64,000 nt of DNA. Origin: Paracoccaceae bacterium (GTDB lineage Bacteria > Pseudomonadota > Alphaproteobacteria > Rhodobacterales > Rhodobacteraceae). Under the pieces are notes generated by a model, which worked only from the letters and a program-made list of their open reading frames with translations, was not told where the DNA came from and ran no database searches. The DNA is taken from NCBI GenBank assembly GCA_024742405.1, contig JANSYP010000005.1:124001-188000 (forward strand). The letters run 5' to 3'. Shown here piece after piece: positions 7,439 through 17,156 of this stretch (position 1 is its first letter; each line of letters opens with the position of its first letter). Made by a program: the position numbers and the translations under genes.

Positions 7439-9634
7439 CTATCGCACGCGCAGCGCGTTGAGGGAAACGGTGATCGAAGACGCCGACATCGCCAGCGCTG
7501 CAATCAGCGGTGTCGCCAGTCCCGCCACCGCCAAGGGAACGGCGCCGATATTGTAGATCGTGGCCAGCCGGAAGTTCTCGTGGATGCGCGCGACGGCGCG
7601 GCGCGCTGTACGGTGCGCATCGCCAAGCGCTGAGAGATCGTTGCCCATGAGCACGACGTCGGAGGCCACGCGCGCCGCATCGAGCCCCGAGGCCGGAGAA
7701 ATCGAAACATGGGCCGCAGCGAGGGCGGCCGTGTCATTAAGCCCATCCCCGACCATCAGCACCTTGCGTCCGGCGTCCGACAGAGCGGCCACATGGGCTG
7801 CCTTTTCCGCAGGGAGCACACCTGCCCGCACTGTGTCGATTCCGGCCTCGGAGGCCAGTGCCGCGACTGCCGCGGAACTGTCGCCAGACAGGAGCTGCAC
7901 ATCCAGCCCAGCGGCGCGCAGTTCGGACACGGCCTGCAACGCACCGGAGCGGAGCGTGTCGCGGAACCGCAACGCGACCGGCGGCCCCTCCCCATCCGCG
8001 AACCACGTCGCGGTGAGCATGGGCATGGGGCCCGTTGCACCGACCCAATCCGCCCGCCCGAGACGCACCCGTGTCCCTGAGTGGTCGCCTTCGATCCCGA
8101 ACCCCGGCTGCTCCCGCACATCACTCAGCGCGGCCGCGACGATGCCACGGGCGGTGAGGTCCTTTGCCAAAGCCGCGGCCAGCGGATGCGCCGACGCCTG
8201 GGCCAGCGCCAATGCGCACGCTGCCTGAACGCCCGTCAGATCGGCGCTGTTCTCGGGCACCGGCACGCCTTCGGTCAGGGTACCGGTCTTGTCAAAGACC
8301 ACAGTGTCGATCTCGGCCAGACGCTCCAGCGCCGTCGCACTCTTGATCAGCATACCCTTGCGAAAGAGCCGGCCCGAGGCCGCCGTCGTCACCGCCGGCA
8401 CGGCAAGGCCGAGGGCACAGGGACAGGTGATGATCAGAACCGCGGCCGCGATGTTGAGCGCCACGCGCAGGTCGCCTGTCCCGAGCCACCATCCTGCCAT
8501 GGCAAGCACCGCAATGATGTGCACGCCCGGCGCATAGAGTTTGGCCGCCTTGTCGGCGAGCGAGGAATAGCGCGCCCGACCGCTTTCGGCGACCGCCACG
8601 AGGTCCGCCAGCGCATGCAGGGAACTGTCGCGCCCCGCCGCGATGGTGCGCAGGGTCAGGGGGCCGGTCAGGTTGACCTCGCCCGCCTGAACTGTGTCGC
8701 CGACGCCGCAGGGTACTGGGGCTGTCTCGCCAGTCAGGAGCGACCGGTCGATCTCGCTGCTGCCATCAGTCACCTCGCCATCCACCGGCATTCGCCCACC
8801 AGGCCGCACGCGCACCAGATCGCCTGCCACGATCTCCGACAGATCGACGGTGTCCTCCTGTCCGTCCTGCAGCCGCACCACGCGCGGCACCTCGAGCGCG
8901 GCCAGCTCTTCGGCGGCAGAACGCGCGACGGCCCGTGTGCGGTAGTCGAGATACCGCCCGATTAGCAGGAAGAACGTGAGCGCGATGGCCGCGTCGAAAT
9001 AGGCATGCTCTCCCGACTGCGCCGTTTCATAGAGCGACGTGCCGGCGGCGAGCAGGATCGCCAGCGCGATGGGCACGTCCATGTTCATGCGCCCGACCCG
9101 GAGCGCCGACCAGGCGTTCTTGAAGAAGGGCTGGGCACAAAAGGCGATCGCCGGCAGGGTGATCGCCGCGGAGATCCAGTGAAATAGGTCCCGCGTCGCA
9201 TCGTCGGCTCCGGCCCAGACCGAGATCGACAGCAGCATCACGTTCATCATCGCGAACCCGGCAACGCCGAGGCGCATCAGCAGATCACGTCCCGTGCGGT
9301 CGGTCCCGGTCACGGCGAGTGCGCCCGGGTCAAGCTCATGCGCTTCGAACCCTGCGCGATCCAGCACAGTGATCAGATCGTCGGCCACCACGCCGGGCTC
9401 CGCGTCAACGCTGGCCCGCTTCAGAGTCAGGTTCACCCGAGCCGCAAGGACGCCAGGTGCCGCGTTCAAGGCACGTTCAACGGACGAGATGCATCCCGCG
9501 CAATGGATTGTCGGCAGCGAGAGCACCAATCGCGCGTCCTCGACGACGGGGGTGCCAAGCTGCTGACCGGGTGCGCCGACGCAACCGGGGCACGCTGCGG
9601 GCCCTGGCCGTTCCGGCACATCCAGTGAGGTCAT
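7439..9634 (-). CDS. ccoI: CcoI copper-translocating P1B-type ATPase
   Basis: A 731-residue P-type ATPase. An N-terminal Cys cluster (CPGC) is followed by a heavy-metal-associated domain with IHCAGCISS. Then come the transmembrane helices including the copper-binding ITCPCALGLAVP, the phosphorylation motif DKTGTLTEG, and the hinge GDGLNDTAAL. FixI/CcoI proteins export Cu to the periplasm for assembly of the CuB centre of cbb3 oxidase. The ATG at 9634 was chosen; a GTG two codons upstream is an alternative. The longer frame to 9721 would enter ccoH. Confidence 0.93.
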   Translation of the reverse strand: MTSLDVPERPGPAACPGCVGAPGQQLGTPVVEDARLVLSLPTIHCAGCISSVERALNAAPGVLAARVNLTLKRASVDAEPGVVADDLITVLDRAGFEAHELDPGALAVTGTDRTGRDLLMRLGVAGFAMMNVMLLSISVWAGADDATRDLFHWISAAITLPAIAFCAQPFFKNAWSALRVGRMNMDVPIALAILLAAGTSLYETAQSGEHAYFDAAIALTFFLLIGRYLDYRTRAVARSAAEELAALEVPRVVRLQDGQEDTVDLSEIVAGDLVRVRPGGRMPVDGEVTDGSSEIDRSLLTGETAPVPCGVGDTVQAGEVNLTGPLTLRTIAAGRDSSLHALADLVAVAESGRARYSSLADKAAKLYAPGVHIIAVLAMAGWWLGTGDLRVALNIAAAVLIITCPCALGLAVPAVTTAASGRLFRKGMLIKSATALERLAEIDTVVFDKTGTLTEGVPVPENSADLTGVQAACALALAQASAHPLAAALAKDLTARGIVAAALSDVREQPGFGIEGDHSGTRVRLGRADWVGATGPMPMLTATWFADGEGPPVALRFRDTLRSGALQAVSELRAAGLDVQLLSGDSSAAVAALASEAGIDTVRAGVLPAEKAAHVAALSDAGRKVLMVGDGLNDTAALAAAHVSISPASGLDAARVASDVVLMGNDLSALGDAHRTARRAVARIHENFRLATIYNIGAVPLAVAGLATPLIAALAMSASSITVSLNALRVR

Positions 9635-9644
9635 CGCCACGGCG

Positions 9645-10106
9645 TTATCCCTGAGGGATCTCGACGAGGAGCGGAATGCGCTGGCGAAACTCCGTTCCAT
9701 CCTCGGCCAAAGCGCGCACACGGACGTTCCAGTTGCCCTCGATCAGGTCCGCCGGCGCTGCATAGACCGTGCCGTCATACGTGAACTCGGGCGTGAAATC
9801 GTCCCGGGTGCTGGTTGCCCAACCCACGAGCGCCGTCAGTTCGGCAACCTCGACCGGAGCACCGTCGGGGTCTGTGAAGGCAAGCGTCAGGATCCCGTCG
9901 GACCACTGCGCCGCGACGTCCCACCCCAGGGCCAGTTGAGCGGCCCTGTCTTCATCGAAGTTCTGCGAGGCAACGTAGGAGTTTTTGACCTCCAGCCCCG
10001 GGAATGTGCGCACCGCACTCACCGCGAGGGTGAGGTTCGCCGCCAGGATCACGCCGAACGCGGCCAGCGCGATAAAGAGAACCTTTCGTCCAGTCAAAGG
10101 CGCCAT
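9645..10106 (-). CDS. ccoH: FixH/CcoH family assembly protein
   Basis: A 153-residue protein with one N-terminal membrane anchor (VLFIALAAFGVILAANLTLAV) and a periplasmic beta-rich domain (WDVAAQWSDGILTLAF, GNWNVRVRA). CcoH stably associates with the cbb3 oxidase assembly complex. It sits between ccoG (4-base gap) and ccoI, in the standard order. Confidence 0.88.
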   Translation of the reverse strand: MAPLTGRKVLFIALAAFGVILAANLTLAVSAVRTFPGLEVKNSYVASQNFDEDRAAQLALGWDVAAQWSDGILTLAFTDPDGAPVEVAELTALVGWATSTRDDFTPEFTYDGTVYAAPADLIEGNWNVRVRALAEDGTEFRQRIPLLVEIPQG

Positions 10107-10110
10107 CTGA

Positions 10111-11565
10111 TCAATTCCCTGCTGTATTGCTGGCCGCGCGGCCGTTGAACACCGTTCGCTTGTAAACCCGCTCGCCCGAGACCGTGTCTTCGACCCAAAG
10201 CGTCACGTCGGTAACACTGTCGGCGGCGGCGGCCGTTTCGGGACCGGCCATGATGTAGATCCGCTGCAGCATCGTGCTGTCGGCGGGCACCAGGATCTCG
10301 CCGCCCTCCTCGCCTTCGGCGGTCAGGACCAGCGGCGCGTCGGAGGCCAGAGTTACCTCGAAGACGCGGTCCTCGCCATGCTTGTTGCGCAGGCGCACGT
10401 CATAGGTATTTCGGATCGTGCCGTCGGACATGGTCACGAAGACGGGATTGCGCACTGGGGCGACCGTGACGCTCAGATCCGGACGAACGAACAGCGCGAC
10501 CACCAGACCGATACCGATCGCGGCCCAGAGCACGGTGTACATGATCGTGCGGACCCGGAAGATGTGCTTCCAGATCGGAACCTTCGGGTTGCCCTCGCGC
10601 TCGTTCATCTCATCGGTCAGCGCGATATAGTCGATCAGGCCACGCGGCTTTCCGATCTTGGCCATGACCTCGTCGCAGGCGTCGATGCAGAGCGCGCAGG
10701 TGATGCATTCAAGCTGCTGGCCGTCGCGGATGTCGATGCCCATCGGGCAGACATTGACGCACGCGTTGCAGTCGATGCAGTCGCCCAGCGTTTCGGTATC
10801 GCCGGCATCGTCATGGGCCTTGCGGTGCCTGCCGCGCGGCTCTCCGCGCCAGTCGCGATAGGCGACGGTGATCGTGTCCTCGTCCATCATCGCCGCCTGG
10901 ATGCGCGGCCAGGGACAGGCGTAGATGCAGACCTGCTCGCGCATCAGTCCGCCAAAGACAAAGGTCGTCGCGGTCAGAATGCCGATGGTGATGTAGGCCA
11001 CCGACGCGGCCTGCCCCGTGACCAGATTTTGGAGCAGCGTTGGCGCGTCGGCGAAATAGAACACCCAGGCCCCGCCCGTGGCCAACGCGATCAGGATCCA
11101 AACGATCCATTTGGTGGCGCGAAGTCGTGCCTTGCGTGCGTCCCAACCCTGCCGGAACAGCCGGATTTGCGCATTGCGGTCGCCCTCGATCCAGCGCTCC
11201 ACCAGGATGAAGAGGTCGGTCCAGACGGTCTGGGGGCAGGCATAGCCGCACCAGACCCGGCCCAGTGCCGAGGTGAAAAGGAACAGCCCCAGACCTGCCA
11301 TGATCAGAAGGCCCGCGACGAAGTAGAATTCGTGCGGCCAGATTTCGATCCAGAAGAAAAAGAAACGCCGGTTGGCCAGATCCATCAGGACCGCCTGACC
11401 GGGAAGTTCAGGTCCCCGGTCCCAGCGGATCCAGGGGGTGATGTAGTAGATCCCGAGCGTCACAATCAGGATCACCCATTTAAAGCTGCGAAAGCTCCCT
11501 TTGACGCGCTTCGGGAAGATCGGTTCCCGGGAAGCGTAAAGGGCTGGCTCTTCAGTCGCGCTCAT
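10111..11565 (-). CDS. ccoG: CcoG/FixG/RdxA ferredoxin-like cbb3 accessory protein
   Basis: A 484-residue polytopic membrane protein with several helices in the N-terminal half, conserved CGYACPQTVW and CIYACPWPRIQ stretches, and two 4Fe-4S ferredoxin clusters (CIDCNACVNVCPMGID and CITCALCIDACDEVM). The C-terminal third is a periplasmic Ig-like domain. CcoG is implicated in reducing Cu(II) for the oxidase. It is first in the ccoGHIS operon, with an FNR-like box 66 bases before the ATG. Confidence 0.93.
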   Translation of the reverse strand: MSATEEPALYASREPIFPKRVKGSFRSFKWVILIVTLGIYYITPWIRWDRGPELPGQAVLMDLANRRFFFFWIEIWPHEFYFVAGLLIMAGLGLFLFTSALGRVWCGYACPQTVWTDLFILVERWIEGDRNAQIRLFRQGWDARKARLRATKWIVWILIALATGGAWVFYFADAPTLLQNLVTGQAASVAYITIGILTATTFVFGGLMREQVCIYACPWPRIQAAMMDEDTITVAYRDWRGEPRGRHRKAHDDAGDTETLGDCIDCNACVNVCPMGIDIRDGQQLECITCALCIDACDEVMAKIGKPRGLIDYIALTDEMNEREGNPKVPIWKHIFRVRTIMYTVLWAAIGIGLVVALFVRPDLSVTVAPVRNPVFVTMSDGTIRNTYDVRLRNKHGEDRVFEVTLASDAPLVLTAEGEEGGEILVPADSTMLQRIYIMAGPETAAAADSVTDVTLWVEDTVSGERVYKRTVFNGRAASNTAGN

Positions 11566-11630
11566 GTCGCGGACTCCGATATGGCTGTCGTTCCTTATGA
11601 TGTATCTCGCATTTGCCTTTGGCGAAGACC

Positions 11631-11644
11631 TTGACTTGCATCAA
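11631..11644. promoter_or_regulatory. FNR/FnrL box upstream of ccoG
   Basis: TTGACTTGCATCAA matches the FNR consensus TTGAT-N4-ATCAA at nine of ten conserved positions. It lies 66 bases before the ccoG start, in the gap between ccoG and the end of ccoP, consistent with direct oxygen-dependent control of ccoGHIS by the nearby FnrL. Confidence 0.8.
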
Positions 11645-11704
11645 CCGACACTCAGCGCCGCGCAGATGGTCGCAGGCTTTTCAACGCCCTGCTCCAGAAA
11701 GCAT

Positions 11705-11729
11705 GCGCCCGCAGACTGGCTGCGGGCGC
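11705..11729 (-). terminator. Hairpin terminator candidate after ccoP
   Basis: GCGCCCGCAG-ACTGG-CTGCGGGCGC is a perfect 10-bp stem with a 5-base loop, 29 bases after the ccoP stop. On the minus strand it is followed by a weak T-rich stretch (ATGCTTTCTGG), so it may end ccoNOQP transcription or protect the 3' end. Confidence 0.6.
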
Positions 11730-11757
11730 GGCTTGTGCAAAGGCGAGACCCCGGGCC

Positions 11758-12690
11758 CTACTGACCACCGCCGAGTTGGTGGACATATACAGACACGGCA
11801 CGCACTTGCGACTCCGTCAACCGGCCGCCTTCGGTGTTCAGCCACGGAGGCATCACGCCGTAACGCGAATAGGTCACCGTCTCGAGCAGCGTGTCATAGT
11901 CGCCGCCATAGAGCCAGATTGGGTCGGTCAGGTTCGGCGCGCCCTGATAGATGTCGCCCAGACCTTCTTCGCCATGGCAGGCCGAACAGTTGTCGAGGTA
12001 AATCTCCGCCCCCGCTGCCGCAGCGGCCGCATCCTGCGGATCACCCGACAAAGACTGGACGTAATTGACAACCTGGGCGATTTCCTCGTCCGAGAGGATG
12101 TCACCGAAGGCGGGCATCTCGGAATAGTGGCTGTCGGCGCTGACCTCGTTGCGGATGCCGTAGGCGACCGTGTAGTAGATCTCCTCCAGCGAGCCGCCCC
12201 AGAGCCAGGCATCGTCGAGTAGGTTGGGAAAGCCGATCGCGCCGGCAGCACCCGCGCCGTGGCACTGGCTGCACCAAGTGCGGAACACCGCCGCACCGGC
12301 ATTCACGGCATACTGCTCCAGCTCAGGATCGTCCGCGATGGCCGTCAGTTCGGCCGAGTCGAGCCGTGCATTGATCGCCGCGTTGGCTTCGTTCTGCGCC
12401 TCGACCTCGGCAGTAAACTCTCCGCGCGACGACCAGCCCAGAATACCGGAGGTCGCCGAATTCACCAGCGGCCAGGCTGGATAGAGGATCGTGTAGACGA
12501 CCCCCCAGATGATCGTGATGTAGAAGACCGTCAGCCACCAGCGCGGCATCGGGTTGTCGAGCTCCTCGATCCCATCCCAGCTATGGCCGGTGGTGCCGAC
12601 CTCTTCCTTGAGCTCGCGGGCCGTTTTCGGGAGTCTTCGGCTCGCTGGCTTTGCGCGCTTTTCCGGTTTCTTGTCTTGCTTATCGACCAT
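11758..12690 (-). CDS. ccoP: Cytochrome-c oxidase cbb3-type subunit III (di-heme)
   Basis: A 310-residue protein with a basic N-terminal cytoplasmic tail, one membrane helix (WWLTVFYITIIWGVVYTILY, residues 51-70) and two periplasmic class I cytochrome c domains. Heme attachment sites are CSQCH (140-144) and CSACH (235-239). It passes electrons from cytochrome c to CcoO. The ATG at 12690 overlaps the ccoQ end by 11 bases; a longer frame starting at 12747 is a shadow inside ccoQ. Confidence 0.95.
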   Translation of the reverse strand: MVDKQDKKPEKRAKPASRRLPKTARELKEEVGTTGHSWDGIEELDNPMPRWWLTVFYITIIWGVVYTILYPAWPLVNSATSGILGWSSRGEFTAEVEAQNEANAAINARLDSAELTAIADDPELEQYAVNAGAAVFRTWCSQCHGAGAAGAIGFPNLLDDAWLWGGSLEEIYYTVAYGIRNEVSADSHYSEMPAFGDILSDEEIAQVVNYVQSLSGDPQDAAAAAAGAEIYLDNCSACHGEEGLGDIYQGAPNLTDPIWLYGGDYDTLLETVTYSRYGVMPPWLNTEGGRLTESQVRAVSVYVHQLGGGQ

Positions 12691-12895
12691 CAGGGGCCTC
12701 GCTTTTCTTTTCGCTCGGATCCACGTGCATCTTTTCGGCCGGCGCATCCTCGTTGCGGAAGATCGATTCAGCCGTGTCCCGGTAGGTTTTGGATTTGCCG
12801 AACACGACCCAGAGGATCACGCCCAGAAAGAAGAGCAGCATGAACAGCATGAACCAGCTGTCGGCGAACTCTCGGAGAAACGTATAGGTTTCCAT
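12680..12895 (-). CDS. ccoQ: cbb3 oxidase subunit CcoQ
   Basis: A 71-residue small subunit with one membrane helix (WFMLFMLLFFLGVILWVVFG) followed by a short charged tail with SKTYRDTAESIF, typical of CcoQ/FixQ. It stabilises the oxidase. It overlaps the start of ccoP and follows ccoO by 9 bases. Confidence 0.9.
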   Translation of the reverse strand: METYTFLREFADSWFMLFMLLFFLGVILWVVFGKSKTYRDTAESIFRNEDAPAEKMHVDPSEKKSEAPDGR

Positions 12896-12904
12896 TACGC
12901 GTCC

Positions 12905-13633
12905 TCAGCGGTCCGGATCGGGTGTGAAGGTCTCGAAATCGACCAGCGTGCCAAGCATCTGCAGATACGCGACCATCGCATCCATTTCCGACACACCGGG
13001 TTCACCGTCGAAATTGCGGACATTGACGTTTTCGCCATAGCGCTCGAGCAGCCCGTCGAAATCGCTGTCGGGATCGGCCTGGGCCCGGAAATCCGCCGCG
13101 GCGTTTTCCAGCATTTCCTCGGTGTATGGCACACCGACGGTGGCGTGGGTCGCAATACGCTCTGCCGCAATTTCGGCGTCCATCAGCCGGTCCAGCAGGA
13201 AGGCGTAGCGCGGCATGATCGACTCCGGCACCACCGATTGCGGGTGGATCAGGTGCGCGACATGCCAGTCATCCGAGTAGCGCCCGCCAACCCGGGCCAG
13301 ATCCGGCCCGGTCCGCTTGGAGCCCCACTGGAACGGATGGTCGTACATCGATTCCGCGGCGAGGCTGTAATGGCCGTAGCGCTCGACCTCGTCCCGCATC
13401 GGCCGGATCATCTGGCTGTGGCAGACATAGCAGCCCTCGCGGATGTAGATCTGCCGCCCCTCCAGTTCGAGCGGGGTGTAGGGGCGCATGCCCTCCACCT
13501 CCTCGATGGTGTTCTCCAGATAGAAGAGCGGCGTGATCTGCACGATGCCGCCGATGGTAACCACCAGGAAGCTGCAGATCAGCAGCAGCGTGGCGTTGGT
13601 CTCTAGGATCTTGTGTTTGTCGAGAATACCCAT
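12905..13633 (-). CDS. ccoO: Cytochrome-c oxidase cbb3-type subunit II (mono-heme)
   Basis: A 242-residue membrane-anchored cytochrome c. An N-terminal helix ([20 protein letters not shown]) is followed by [14 protein letters not shown], the CxxCH heme site, and the conserved [19 protein letters not shown] segment that carries family-specific residues around the heme. It lies 11 bases after ccoN. Confidence 0.95.
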   Translation of the reverse strand: MGILDKHKILETNATLLLICSFLVVTIGGIVQITPLFYLENTIEEVEGMRPYTPLELEGRQIYIREGCYVCHSQMIRPMRDEVERYGHYSLAAESMYDHPFQWGSKRTGPDLARVGGRYSDDWHVAHLIHPQSVVPESIMPRYAFLLDRLMDAEIAAERIATHATVGVPYTEEMLENAAADFRAQADPDSDFDGLLERYGENVNVRNFDGEPGVSEMDAMVAYLQMLGTLVDFETFTPDPDR

Positions 13634-13644
13634 TTGTCAGATCC

Positions 13645-15258
13645 TCATTCGGCCGGCGTGGCGGCAGGGGCCGTTGCGGGCTTTTCCTGCTTGCTTTGGC
13701 CACGGGTGATGGTGAGCCACAGATTGACGCACATGATGACCGCGCCGGTGACGTAGAGCACTCCGCCCAGGGCGCGCACGACATACATCGGGAACTTGGC
13801 GGCGACGGTGTCGGCGAAGCTGTTCACCAGGAAACCGTTCGCATCGACTTCGCGCCACATCAGGCCCTCCATGATACCGGTGACCCACATCGAGGCGGCG
13901 TAGAGCACGATCCCGATCGTCGCGAGCCAGAAGTGCCAGGACACCATGCTGAGCGAATAGAGCCCGCGCTTGTGCCACAGGGCCGGCACCAGATAGTAGA
14001 GCGCGCCGAAGGTGATCATGCCGTTCCAGCCAAGGGCACCGGAATGCACATGGCCGATGGTCCAGTCGGTGTAGTGCGACAGCGAATTCACCGCGCGGAT
14101 CGACATCATCGGACCTTCGAAGGTGGACATGCCGTAGAAGCCCACGGAGACCACCATCATCCGGATCACGGGGTCGGTGCGCAGCTTGTCCCAGGCGCCC
14201 GAGAGCGTCATCAGACCGTTGATCATGCCGCCCCAGCTGGGCATCCAGAGGATGATCGACATCACCATGCCGAGGGTCGACGCCCAGTCCGGCAGCGCGG
14301 TGTAATGCAGATGGTGCGGACCCGCCCAGATGTAGAGGAAGATCAGCGCCCAGAAGTGGATGATCGACAACTTGTAGGAGAAAACCGGGCGCTCGGCCTG
14401 TTTCGGGATGAAGTAGTACATCATCCCCAGGAAGCCCGCGGTCAGGAAGAAACCCACGGCGTTGTGCCCGTACCACCACTGGATCATCGCATCCTGCACG
14501 CCAGAGAAGAGGCGCACCGATTCCGAACCGAAAACCGAGATCGGCAAGGCGAGGTTGTTGAGCAGGTGCAGCATCGCCACGGTGACGATGAAGGCCAGGT
14601 AGAACCAGTTTGCGACGTAGATATGCGGCTCTTTGCGCTTGATGATCGTGCCCAGGAACACTGCCAGGTAGGCCACCCAGACGATCGTAAGCCAGATGTC
14701 GATGTACCACTCGGGCTCGGCATATTCGCGCGACTGGGTGCCGCCCAGGACATAGCCCGTGGCCGCCAGCACGATGAAGAGGTTGTAGCCCCAAAAGACG
14801 AACCAGCCCAGGTTGCCGCCCCAGAGCCGCGCGGCGCTGGTACGCTGCACAACATAGAAGGACGTTGCGATCAAGGCATTGCCGCCAAAGGCAAAAATCA
14901 CCGCTGACGTGTGCAGAGGGCGCAGCCGGCCGAAATTGAGATAGGGCTGGCCCCATTCGAAATTCAGCATCGGGAAGGCGAGCTGAAATGCGATGAATGT
15001 CCCGGCGATAAAGCCGATGACCCCCCAGAAGGCCGTGGCGATCACGCCGTAGCGCACGACGCCGTCCATATAGGCGGTCTGGTCAATTTCCGGTTTCGGT
15101 TCATCGATGCCGCGCAGGGTCCAGAGGAACAAACCTCCGGCCAGCAGCAAGATGATCAGCATGTGCACGTTGAAGGCCAGGTCTCTCGCGTAGTTCGCCG
15201 CGATGGCGGCACAGATCGCGATCACACCGAGCACAATCAGCTTGACATAATCTAGCAT
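13645..15258 (-). CDS. ccoN: Cytochrome-c oxidase cbb3-type catalytic subunit I
   Basis: A 537-residue heme-copper oxidase subunit with about 12 membrane helices. Ligand histidines are visible in [17 protein letters not shown] (low-spin heme), [10 protein letters not shown] (CuB/active site) and the [13 protein letters not shown] pair; the later [14 protein letters not shown] carries the heme b3 region. It reduces O2 to water with high affinity and pumps protons. It is first in ccoNOQP, with two FNR-like boxes in the region shared with the divergent universal-stress gene. Confidence 0.96.
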   Translation of the reverse strand: MLDYVKLIVLGVIAICAAIAANYARDLAFNVHMLIILLLAGGLFLWTLRGIDEPKPEIDQTAYMDGVVRYGVIATAFWGVIGFIAGTFIAFQLAFPMLNFEWGQPYLNFGRLRPLHTSAVIFAFGGNALIATSFYVVQRTSAARLWGGNLGWFVFWGYNLFIVLAATGYVLGGTQSREYAEPEWYIDIWLTIVWVAYLAVFLGTIIKRKEPHIYVANWFYLAFIVTVAMLHLLNNLALPISVFGSESVRLFSGVQDAMIQWWYGHNAVGFFLTAGFLGMMYYFIPKQAERPVFSYKLSIIHFWALIFLYIWAGPHHLHYTALPDWASTLGMVMSIILWMPSWGGMINGLMTLSGAWDKLRTDPVIRMMVVSVGFYGMSTFEGPMMSIRAVNSLSHYTDWTIGHVHSGALGWNGMITFGALYYLVPALWHKRGLYSLSMVSWHFWLATIGIVLYAASMWVTGIMEGLMWREVDANGFLVNSFADTVAAKFPMYVVRALGGVLYVTGAVIMCVNLWLTITRGQSKQEKPATAPAATPAE

Positions 15259-15354
15259 GTTTCAGTGTCCCTCTAACCAACCCTCAGGAGAACATCTCCC
15301 TTGGCTGGGCGTCTTTGGCTGATGGCCGTATGCGCGTCGCTACAGCGAACGGCT

Positions 15355-15368
15355 TTGATCCAAGTCAA
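15355..15368. promoter_or_regulatory. FNR/FnrL box, ccoN side
   Basis: TTGATCCAAGTCAA matches TTGAT-N4-ATCAA with one mismatch. It lies 97 bases upstream of ccoN and 91 upstream of the divergent stress gene, so it could serve either promoter; ccoN is the usual target. Confidence 0.7.
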
Positions 15369-15386
15369 TTGTGAGTTTAGCTGGGG

Positions 15387-15400
15387 TTGATCCACATCAT
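15387..15400. promoter_or_regulatory. FNR/FnrL box, stress-gene side
   Basis: TTGATCCACATCAT matches the FNR consensus with one mismatch at the last base. Its position 58 bases before the universal stress gene suits an activator site at about -41 of that promoter. Confidence 0.6.
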
Positions 15401-15458
15401 AGCGGGACAAGCGGTCGCGGTGCGGGGATTGCGCGCAGAACAATCGGGAGAAATTGAC

Positions 15459-16298
15459 ATGAACTACCGCACTCTAATGACCGTCGCACTCCAAGCGGAC
15501 GGGAATCAGATGCAACTGGAGGCCGCCGCCGCCCTGGCAGGACGACTTGACGCACATCTCGACGTGCTGTGCCTCGGGGTCGACCAAATCCAGATGGGGT
15601 ACTTCTTCACCGGGGCGGACGCGATGCTGATGCAGACGACCCTGGAACAGGCGCGCGACCATGCCGATGCCGTGCGCGCGGCCGTCGACTCGCAGCTTGA
15701 GGGGCGCTCCCTGCGCTGGAGCAGCCGCAGCATCGTCAGCCAGATCGGCGCGTTGACCGAGGTCGTAGCGGGCCAGGCGCGTTACACGGATCTGGTCATT
15801 CTCCCGATGCCCTATGCGCCCGACGGCGCGACCGAAGACGAGGCGATCCTGGAGGCCGCGCTGTTCTCGGCGGATGCGCCGGTGCTGGTGCTGCCCGAGA
15901 GCGGACTGCCCGATCCCTTTCCCGGCCCGGCCATGATCGGCTGGAACGGCGGAGACGAAGCCCTGCGCGCCGTTCGGGCCGCCCTGCCCTTCCTCAAGCA
16001 ATGCACCAGCGTCGACATCGTCGTGGTCGACCCGCCGCGGCGCCCGGTCGATCAGGCCCAGCCCGGGCTGGCGCTGTCACAGATGCTCGACCGGCATGGG
16101 GTCAAATCGACACTGACCGAGCTCCCGGCCGAAAGCCGGTCGGTGTCGGAGGTTCTGCTGGATCACGCAGAAATAAACAGCTGCGGCATGATCGTGGCAG
16201 GCGCCTACGGGCATTCGCGCTTCCGCGAGGCGATCCTCGGCGGGGCGACCCGCGACTTTCTGTCGAAGGCCAAGGTTCCGATCCTGATGACGCACTGA
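15459..16298 (+). CDS. Universal stress protein, tandem Usp domains
   Basis: A 279-residue protein made of two Usp folds. The second keeps the nucleotide-binding signature (VAGAYGHSRFREAILGGATR, the G-2x-G-9x-G-S/T pattern); the first is more degenerate. The ATG at 15459 follows a GGGAGAAA ribosome-binding site; an ATG at 15387 in the same frame falls inside an FNR box and is unlikely. Its place between ccoN and fnrL, with its own FNR-like box, implies induction at low oxygen. Confidence 0.88.
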   Translation: MNYRTLMTVALQADGNQMQLEAAAALAGRLDAHLDVLCLGVDQIQMGYFFTGADAMLMQTTLEQARDHADAVRAAVDSQLEGRSLRWSSRSIVSQIGALTEVVAGQARYTDLVILPMPYAPDGATEDEAILEAALFSADAPVLVLPESGLPDPFPGPAMIGWNGGDEALRAVRAALPFLKQCTSVDIVVVDPPRRPVDQAQPGLALSQMLDRHGVKSTLTELPAESRSVSEVLLDHAEINSCGMIVAGAYGHSRFREAILGGATRDFLSKAKVPILMTH

Positions 16299-16332
16299 CG
16301 CAAGGCGTTAATCGCGAAAGCGGGGGCGGGTC

Positions 16333-17073
16333 CTAGACCGGCACGCCCCCGTCTGCATCGTCTCCGGTTTCTTCGAGCAACCGGTCGAAGTCGGGCACGA
16401 TGATCCGCCGCTTGCCTTCCAGCACGATCACCCCGTCCCGGCGCAGTGCCGAGATCTGCCGGCTCACCGTTTCCAGCGTCAGGCCCAGATAGTCGGCCAT
16501 CGCCTCTCGCGTCAGCGGCAGATCGAAGGTCAACGGCCCCTGCCCGTCGCTCAGCATCAGCGACGCATCCCGACGCATGATGATGGACAGCAGGCTTGCG
16601 ATCTTTTCCCGCGCGGTCTTGCGGCCGAGCAGAAGCATCCACTCGCGCGCCGCATCGAGCTCATCGAGCGTCATCTCCAGAAGCCGCTGACCGATATGGG
16701 GGGTCGCGACCATCATCTCCTCGAAGGGCTTACGCCGGAAACAGCACATCACCAGATCTGTCGTGGCCGTCACGTCGTAGGATGCCAACGGACGACCCGG
16801 CCGGCCGAGGAAATCCGACGGCAGCAACAGCCCGACCATCTGGGTCCGCCCGTCCTCCATCGTCTGGCTCAGCGTTGCGATTCCGGTGACGACCGAGGCC
16901 ACGAAAGCCATCTCGTCGCCGGACCAGACGACCGTCTGACCGGCCTCGAAACTCTTGTAATACTTGATCGTCTCCAGGTGCTCGAGCTCATCGCTTTCGC
17001 ACTTCGCACAGACCGCGCGGTGTCGGATCGGACAGTCCGAGCAGGTATCTGGGATGGCGGCGAGTTCGGTCAT
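16333..17073 (-). CDS. fnrL: Crp/Fnr-family oxygen sensor FnrL
   Basis: A 246-residue regulator with an N-terminal cysteine cluster (C11, C14, C22, C25) and a CC pair at 110-111, fitting a 4Fe-4S oxygen sensor like FNR. The cyclic-nucleotide-fold domain is followed by an HTH, EAMADYLGLTLETVSRQISA, carrying the E-SR residues that read TTGAT half sites. It is divergent from hemN, with a perfect FNR box between them, suggesting autoregulation. It probably controls the cco operons, the stress gene and hemN. Confidence 0.93.
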   Translation of the reverse strand: MTELAAIPDTCSDCPIRHRAVCAKCESDELEHLETIKYYKSFEAGQTVVWSGDEMAFVASVVTGIATLSQTMEDGRTQMVGLLLPSDFLGRPGRPLASYDVTATTDLVMCCFRRKPFEEMMVATPHIGQRLLEMTLDELDAAREWMLLLGRKTAREKIASLLSIIMRRDASLMLSDGQGPLTFDLPLTREAMADYLGLTLETVSRQISALRRDGVIVLEGKRRIIVPDFDRLLEETGDDADGGVPV

Positions 17074-17106
17074 ATGATCGGGCCCGGCAAAGACTTGGCC
17101 GGGCGA

Positions 17107-17120
17107 TTGATCTCGATCAA
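17107..17120. promoter_or_regulatory. Perfect FNR box between fnrL and hemN
   Basis: TTGATCTCGATCAA matches TTGAT-N4-ATCAA exactly. It lies 34 bases from the fnrL start and 37 bases from the hemN start, so one site can serve both divergent genes: repressing or tuning fnrL and activating hemN. Confidence 0.88.
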
Positions 17121-17156
17121 TGACCCGGCCTTGGCGTTAGATTTAGATCCAAAGCT

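Noticed and set aside
13696-14907. 403-codon His- and Asp-rich frame opposite ccoN
   Set aside because: Antisense shadow of the oxidase subunit; the His-rich character comes from reading Met/Trp/Val codons in reverse.
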